Part shown: positions 61,744 through 64,000 of the stretch, one piece after another
Position numbering within the stretch: the stretch's first letter is position 1
How the letters are laid out: the number at the start of each line of letters is the position of its first letter
Assembly: GCA_017623685.1 (NCBI GenBank)
Contig: JAGAOP010000021.1
Coordinates: 1 to 64,000 of the forward strand
Length of the DNA stretch: 64,000 nucleotides
Direction of reading: 5' to 3'
Origin: Spirochaetaceae bacterium
GTDB taxonomy: Bacteria > Spirochaetota > Spirochaetia > Treponematales > Treponemataceae
Program-made: the position numbers and the translations under genes
The notes under the pieces: generated by a model
Told to the model about the DNA's origin: nothing
Seen by the model: the letters and a program-made list of their open reading frames with translations, nothing else
The model's database searches: none

Positions 61744-63020
61744 TGAAAATTCGTGCTAATGAAATTTTACCCTATGTTCCTGTCCGGTACACTGAAATGT
61801 TAAATGCCTTTATTCCTTCAGAGGCAATTATTTCTTTAACTCAGGATGCATTAGGTCAAACATCTTGTTTAGTAAAAGAAAATGATGTTGTAACAGAAGG
61901 ACAAATAATTGCTACAGGGCGAGGTCTTCGTTCTTCTGTAATACATTCACCACTTCCTGGAATTGTATCCGGTTTTATTTCTTGTTCAATGCCAGATGGT
62001 CGTAGAACAGAAGCTGTAAAAATTAAAATGAAAGGTGAATTTTCTTTATTTGGGAAGCCTAAAACAGAAACAATTTGGAAATCTTTTCCTTCTTCTTCTT
62101 TACGTAGAATTATTGCAGATGCAGGAATTATAAATACCTTTGGGAAATTTTTCCCATTAGCTTATCAGTTAGAAAAACATATTGAAAAAAAGATTCCTCC
62201 TGTATTAATAATTAGAATGTTTGATGAAGATCCTAGCAATACTGTTGATAGGTTTATTGCAGAAAAATATAATACGCAAATTACAGAAGGTGCTGCAATT
62301 ATTGCTAGTGCTTTAGAAACGGAGGATATTGTTTTTGTTTATCCTTCCGATTTTTCTGGAACGATTGCTTCCTTGCCTGAAATTAAAAATGTTAAAACTA
62401 TATCTATGGATACCTCTGTTTACCCTTGTGGAGGTTCTAAACAACTTCTTCAAGCTATTGTTAAAAAAGGTTTTTGGGGTACAGATTCTTTTGATGATAA
62501 ATTGTTTTTAGATAGTTCAACTGTTTATTCTGTTTACGAAGCTGTTGTTCATGGAGTTCCTGCTATGGAAAAAATAATCCAAGTAGGAGGAGATGCTCTT
62601 GTGGGTGATGGTTTATTAAAAGTCCGTTTAGGGACAACAATTCGCTCTTTAGCAAGTGAATATGGAGGTTTTGAAACAGATAATCCTAAAATTATTATTA
62701 ATGGACTTTTAAAAGGTACAAATATTTCGGATTATGACACTCCAATTACGAAATATGTTAAATCTATTTTTTTTATGAAGAATAAAGCATCTATGAAGCC
62801 TAAGTCCTATGAGTGTATTAAATGTGGTAGGTGTAGATCTATTTGTCCTTCAAATATAAAACCTGATATTCTTTATTCTAGTTATCATTTTAATCAAAAT
62901 ATTTCCCAAGAATATATTAAAGTTGCAAAGGATTGTACTGATTGTATGCTATGCAATTCTACTTGTCCTTCTAGATTACCTTTATATCAGACAATTTCAA
63001 TATTAAAAGAGGTAGAGTAA
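61740..63020 (+). CDS. rnfC: Rnf-type electron transport complex subunit C
   Basis: The peripheral Fe-S subunit of the Rnf complex, which couples ferredoxin and NAD redox to ion pumping. The protein is 426 residues. The N-terminal RnfC domain (CLVKENDVVTEGQIIATG, then HSPLPGIVSGF) leads to an FMN/NADH-like region. Two 4Fe-4S motifs follow at C359-x2-C362-x2-C365-x3-C369 and C399-x2-C402-x2-C405-x3-C409. GGAGG (61730-61734) precedes the ATG. The next gene overlaps by one base. Confidence 0.9.
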   Translation: MMKIRANEILPYVPVRYTEMLNAFIPSEAIISLTQDALGQTSCLVKENDVVTEGQIIATGRGLRSSVIHSPLPGIVSGFISCSMPDGRRTEAVKIKMKGEFSLFGKPKTETIWKSFPSSSLRRIIADAGIINTFGKFFPLAYQLEKHIEKKIPPVLIIRMFDEDPSNTVDRFIAEKYNTQITEGAAIIASALETEDIVFVYPSDFSGTIASLPEIKNVKTISMDTSVYPCGGSKQLLQAIVKKGFWGTDSFDDKLFLDSSTVYSVYEAVVHGVPAMEKIIQVGGDALVGDGLLKVRLGTTIRSLASEYGGFETDNPKIIINGLLKGTNISDYDTPITKYVKSIFFMKNKASMKPKSYECIKCGRCRSICPSNIKPDILYSSYHFNQNISQEYIKVAKDCTDCMLCNSTCPSRLPLYQTISILKEVE

Positions 63021-64000
63021 TGAGCCGAAATTCGTCAGTTTCTTTAAAACCTTTTTGTTATATATTTCCTTCTTTCAATATGATTACTTCAACTATGCTT
63101 ATAGTTTTGGTTCCTCAGATAATAATGTTATTTATAACAAAAAGTTATCAATCTTTGATCCTTTTAGCTAGTTCTATTTTTGCATCTCATTGTGCAGAAG
63201 CTTTAGATAAACTTGCTATAAGAAAAAAAAGATACGATTTTTTAATTGCAACTTTCCAAGGTTTGGTTATAGGAATGTTTCTTCCTGCAGGATATCCTCC
63301 AGTAACAATATTTTTTATTGTGTTAGTATCTTTGCTTATTTCAAGATATGCCTTTGGAGGAGTTGCTAGTTCTTGGATGAATCCTGTTGCTATAACAGTT
63401 ATTGTTTCTTATGCGGTGGGTTCAGTTTGGTTTCCTGCTAATGTTGTAACTTTAGATCACTTGCAAATACAGAATACATCCTTAGCACTTATTCAAGAGG
63501 GAAGTTTACCTGTTCATTCTTTTGATTCAACTATTACTTCGTTTTTGAACGAAAATATTTTTTCTTTAATAGGAATATCTATTCCAAATGGCTTTGTTTC
63601 TTTAATTTGGGATTCGGGATCTGTAATACCTGCTTTTAGATTTAATTTGTTGACCCTAATTGCTTCTTTATTTTTATTTTCTGTACAAATAATTAATTGG
63701 AGTGTTACAGGTAGCTTTTTGCTGGTGTATTTAATTCTTGTTAGGCTTTTCTGTCCTTTAATTGTTGGAAATCCTTTCGGTACAGGGGATATTATTCTTG
63801 CATTAATGACAGGGGGAACCCTTTTTACTGCTTTTTTTGTTTTAACTTGGTTCGGAACAGTTCCTCTTACCACTGGAGGAAAAATCCTTTTTGGTAGTTT
63901 AGCTGGCATTGCAGCCTTTTTTATTTCTGGTATTGGAATGTCATCAGCAGGAGCTATGTTTACTGTTTTTTCAGCAAACATCTTATCTTTGTTTATTCAA
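63020..64000 (+). CDS. rnfD: Rnf-type electron transport complex subunit D, truncated by window end
   Basis: An open frame of 327 codons from ATG 63020 runs off the window, so the 3' end is missing. It shares one base with the rnfC stop (TAATG). The protein is very hydrophobic, with the NQR2/RnfD family look: FNMITSTMLIVLVPQI opens it, GLVIGMFLPAGYPP and RYAFGGVASSWMNPVA form the cofactor region, and GDIILALMTGGTLFTAFFV lies near the end. RnfD carries covalently bound FMN, and a DSTIT element near residue 171 is a possible attachment site. rnfG, E, A and B would be expected downstream. Confidence 0.88.
   Translation, partial: MSRNSSVSLKPFCYIFPSFNMITSTMLIVLVPQIIMLFITKSYQSLILLASSIFASHCAEALDKLAIRKKRYDFLIATFQGLVIGMFLPAGYPPVTIFFIVLVSLLISRYAFGGVASSWMNPVAITVIVSYAVGSVWFPANVVTLDHLQIQNTSLALIQEGSLPVHSFDSTITSFLNENIFSLIGISIPNGFVSLIWDSGSVIPAFRFNLLTLIASLFLFSVQIINWSVTGSFLLVYLILVRLFCPLIVGNPFGTGDIILALMTGGTLFTAFFVLTWFGTVPLTTGGKILFGSLAGIAAFFISGIGMSSAGAMFTVFSANILSLFIQ

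Noticed and set aside
63514-63981. 155-codon open frame on the minus strand opposite rnfD
   Set aside because: It is the complement of a typical membrane protein frame; its Lys/Pro-rich translation has no family look and no ribosome site.
1-64000. CRISPR arrays, insertion sequences, prophage or integrase genes
   Set aside because: No regular spaced repeats, transposase, integrase or phage-type genes were seen; all gene junctions look like ordinary chromosomal operons.

Overview
The window is a contiguous stretch of an AT-rich bacterial chromosome. I assign it to a spirochete close to Treponema. The reasons are the treponemal character of several proteins (a DUF2225 protein, a CheR with a TPR-like tail, a DUF5312-like protein, a CdaA/CdaR pair, a spirochete-style lipobox), the codon use, and the scattered gene order. 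Gene families are vertically inherited housekeeping types, and I saw no insertion sequence, phage or CRISPR. Complete-looking routes or parts of routes for Arg, Leu, Thr/Met, Tyr and Phe suggest a biosynthetically capable, possibly gut-type treponeme rather than a reduced pathogen; this is inference.

Layout. 1-1450: the end of a tRNA, rpoZ, miaA and a 29-residue COX24-type ribosomal protein gene. 1570-7834: a tight operon dxs-folP-cdaA-cdaR-DUF2225-truA, linking isoprenoid, folate and c-di-AMP synthesis. 7954-12332: one strong promoter followed by a cytidylate kinase-like gene, dut, lptF, lptG and tgt. 12438-18872: a HEAT-repeat protein, cheW, a DegT-fold protein without its PLP lysine, nadK, recN and an unknown gene. 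18985-22458: aroF, tyrA and cheR. After a 574-base gap come ndk, gpsA, argJ and argB (23033-26716), then a purine permease and a GH3 lipoprotein. 29765-34592: an RluA-type synthase, an RsmB-like RNA methyltransferase, lepB, hemW and the convergent hisS. 34704-45061: coaX, argG, thrA, a DAHP synthase-prephenate dehydratase fusion, ilvN, an MFS transporter, a DUF554 gene and argD. 45127-50213: an unknown 559-residue protein, pgeF, a divergent MocR regulator/pyridoxamine kinase pair and tRNA-Leu(GAG). 50390-52887: leuC, leuD and an HD hydrolase. 52971-59724 is mostly minus strand: an HMA-fold protein, rlmN, two TPR-type genes, rsmD, a P-loop/Gls24 fusion and an RluA synthase, with pcnB on the plus strand. 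59795-64000: a PAP2-like membrane protein, a membrane protein whose frame is broken near its end, rnfC and the start of rnfD.

Working together. Aromatic synthesis is doubled: one DAHP synthase is coupled to tyrA and a second is fused to prephenate dehydratase with a Phe-binding ACT domain, which suggests separate Tyr- and Phe-controlled entry points. The MocR gene and the pyridoxamine kinase form a vitamin B6 divergon. RnfC and RnfD begin a flavin/Fe-S ion-pumping complex.

The most unusual observation is regulatory. Several first-in-operon genes (pcnB, the PAP2 gene, the DUF5312-like gene, rluD, and less clearly lepB, hisS and the MocR gene) have no Shine-Dalgarno sequence, and their -10 box ends only 6-8 bases before the start codon. 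This points to leaderless mRNAs alongside ordinary SD-led genes. Other points of interest are catalytic-residue losses (DegT lysine, LepB lysine, the kinase P-loop lysine, the HMA cysteines), the -1 frame break before rnfC, and the P-loop/Gls24 fusion.
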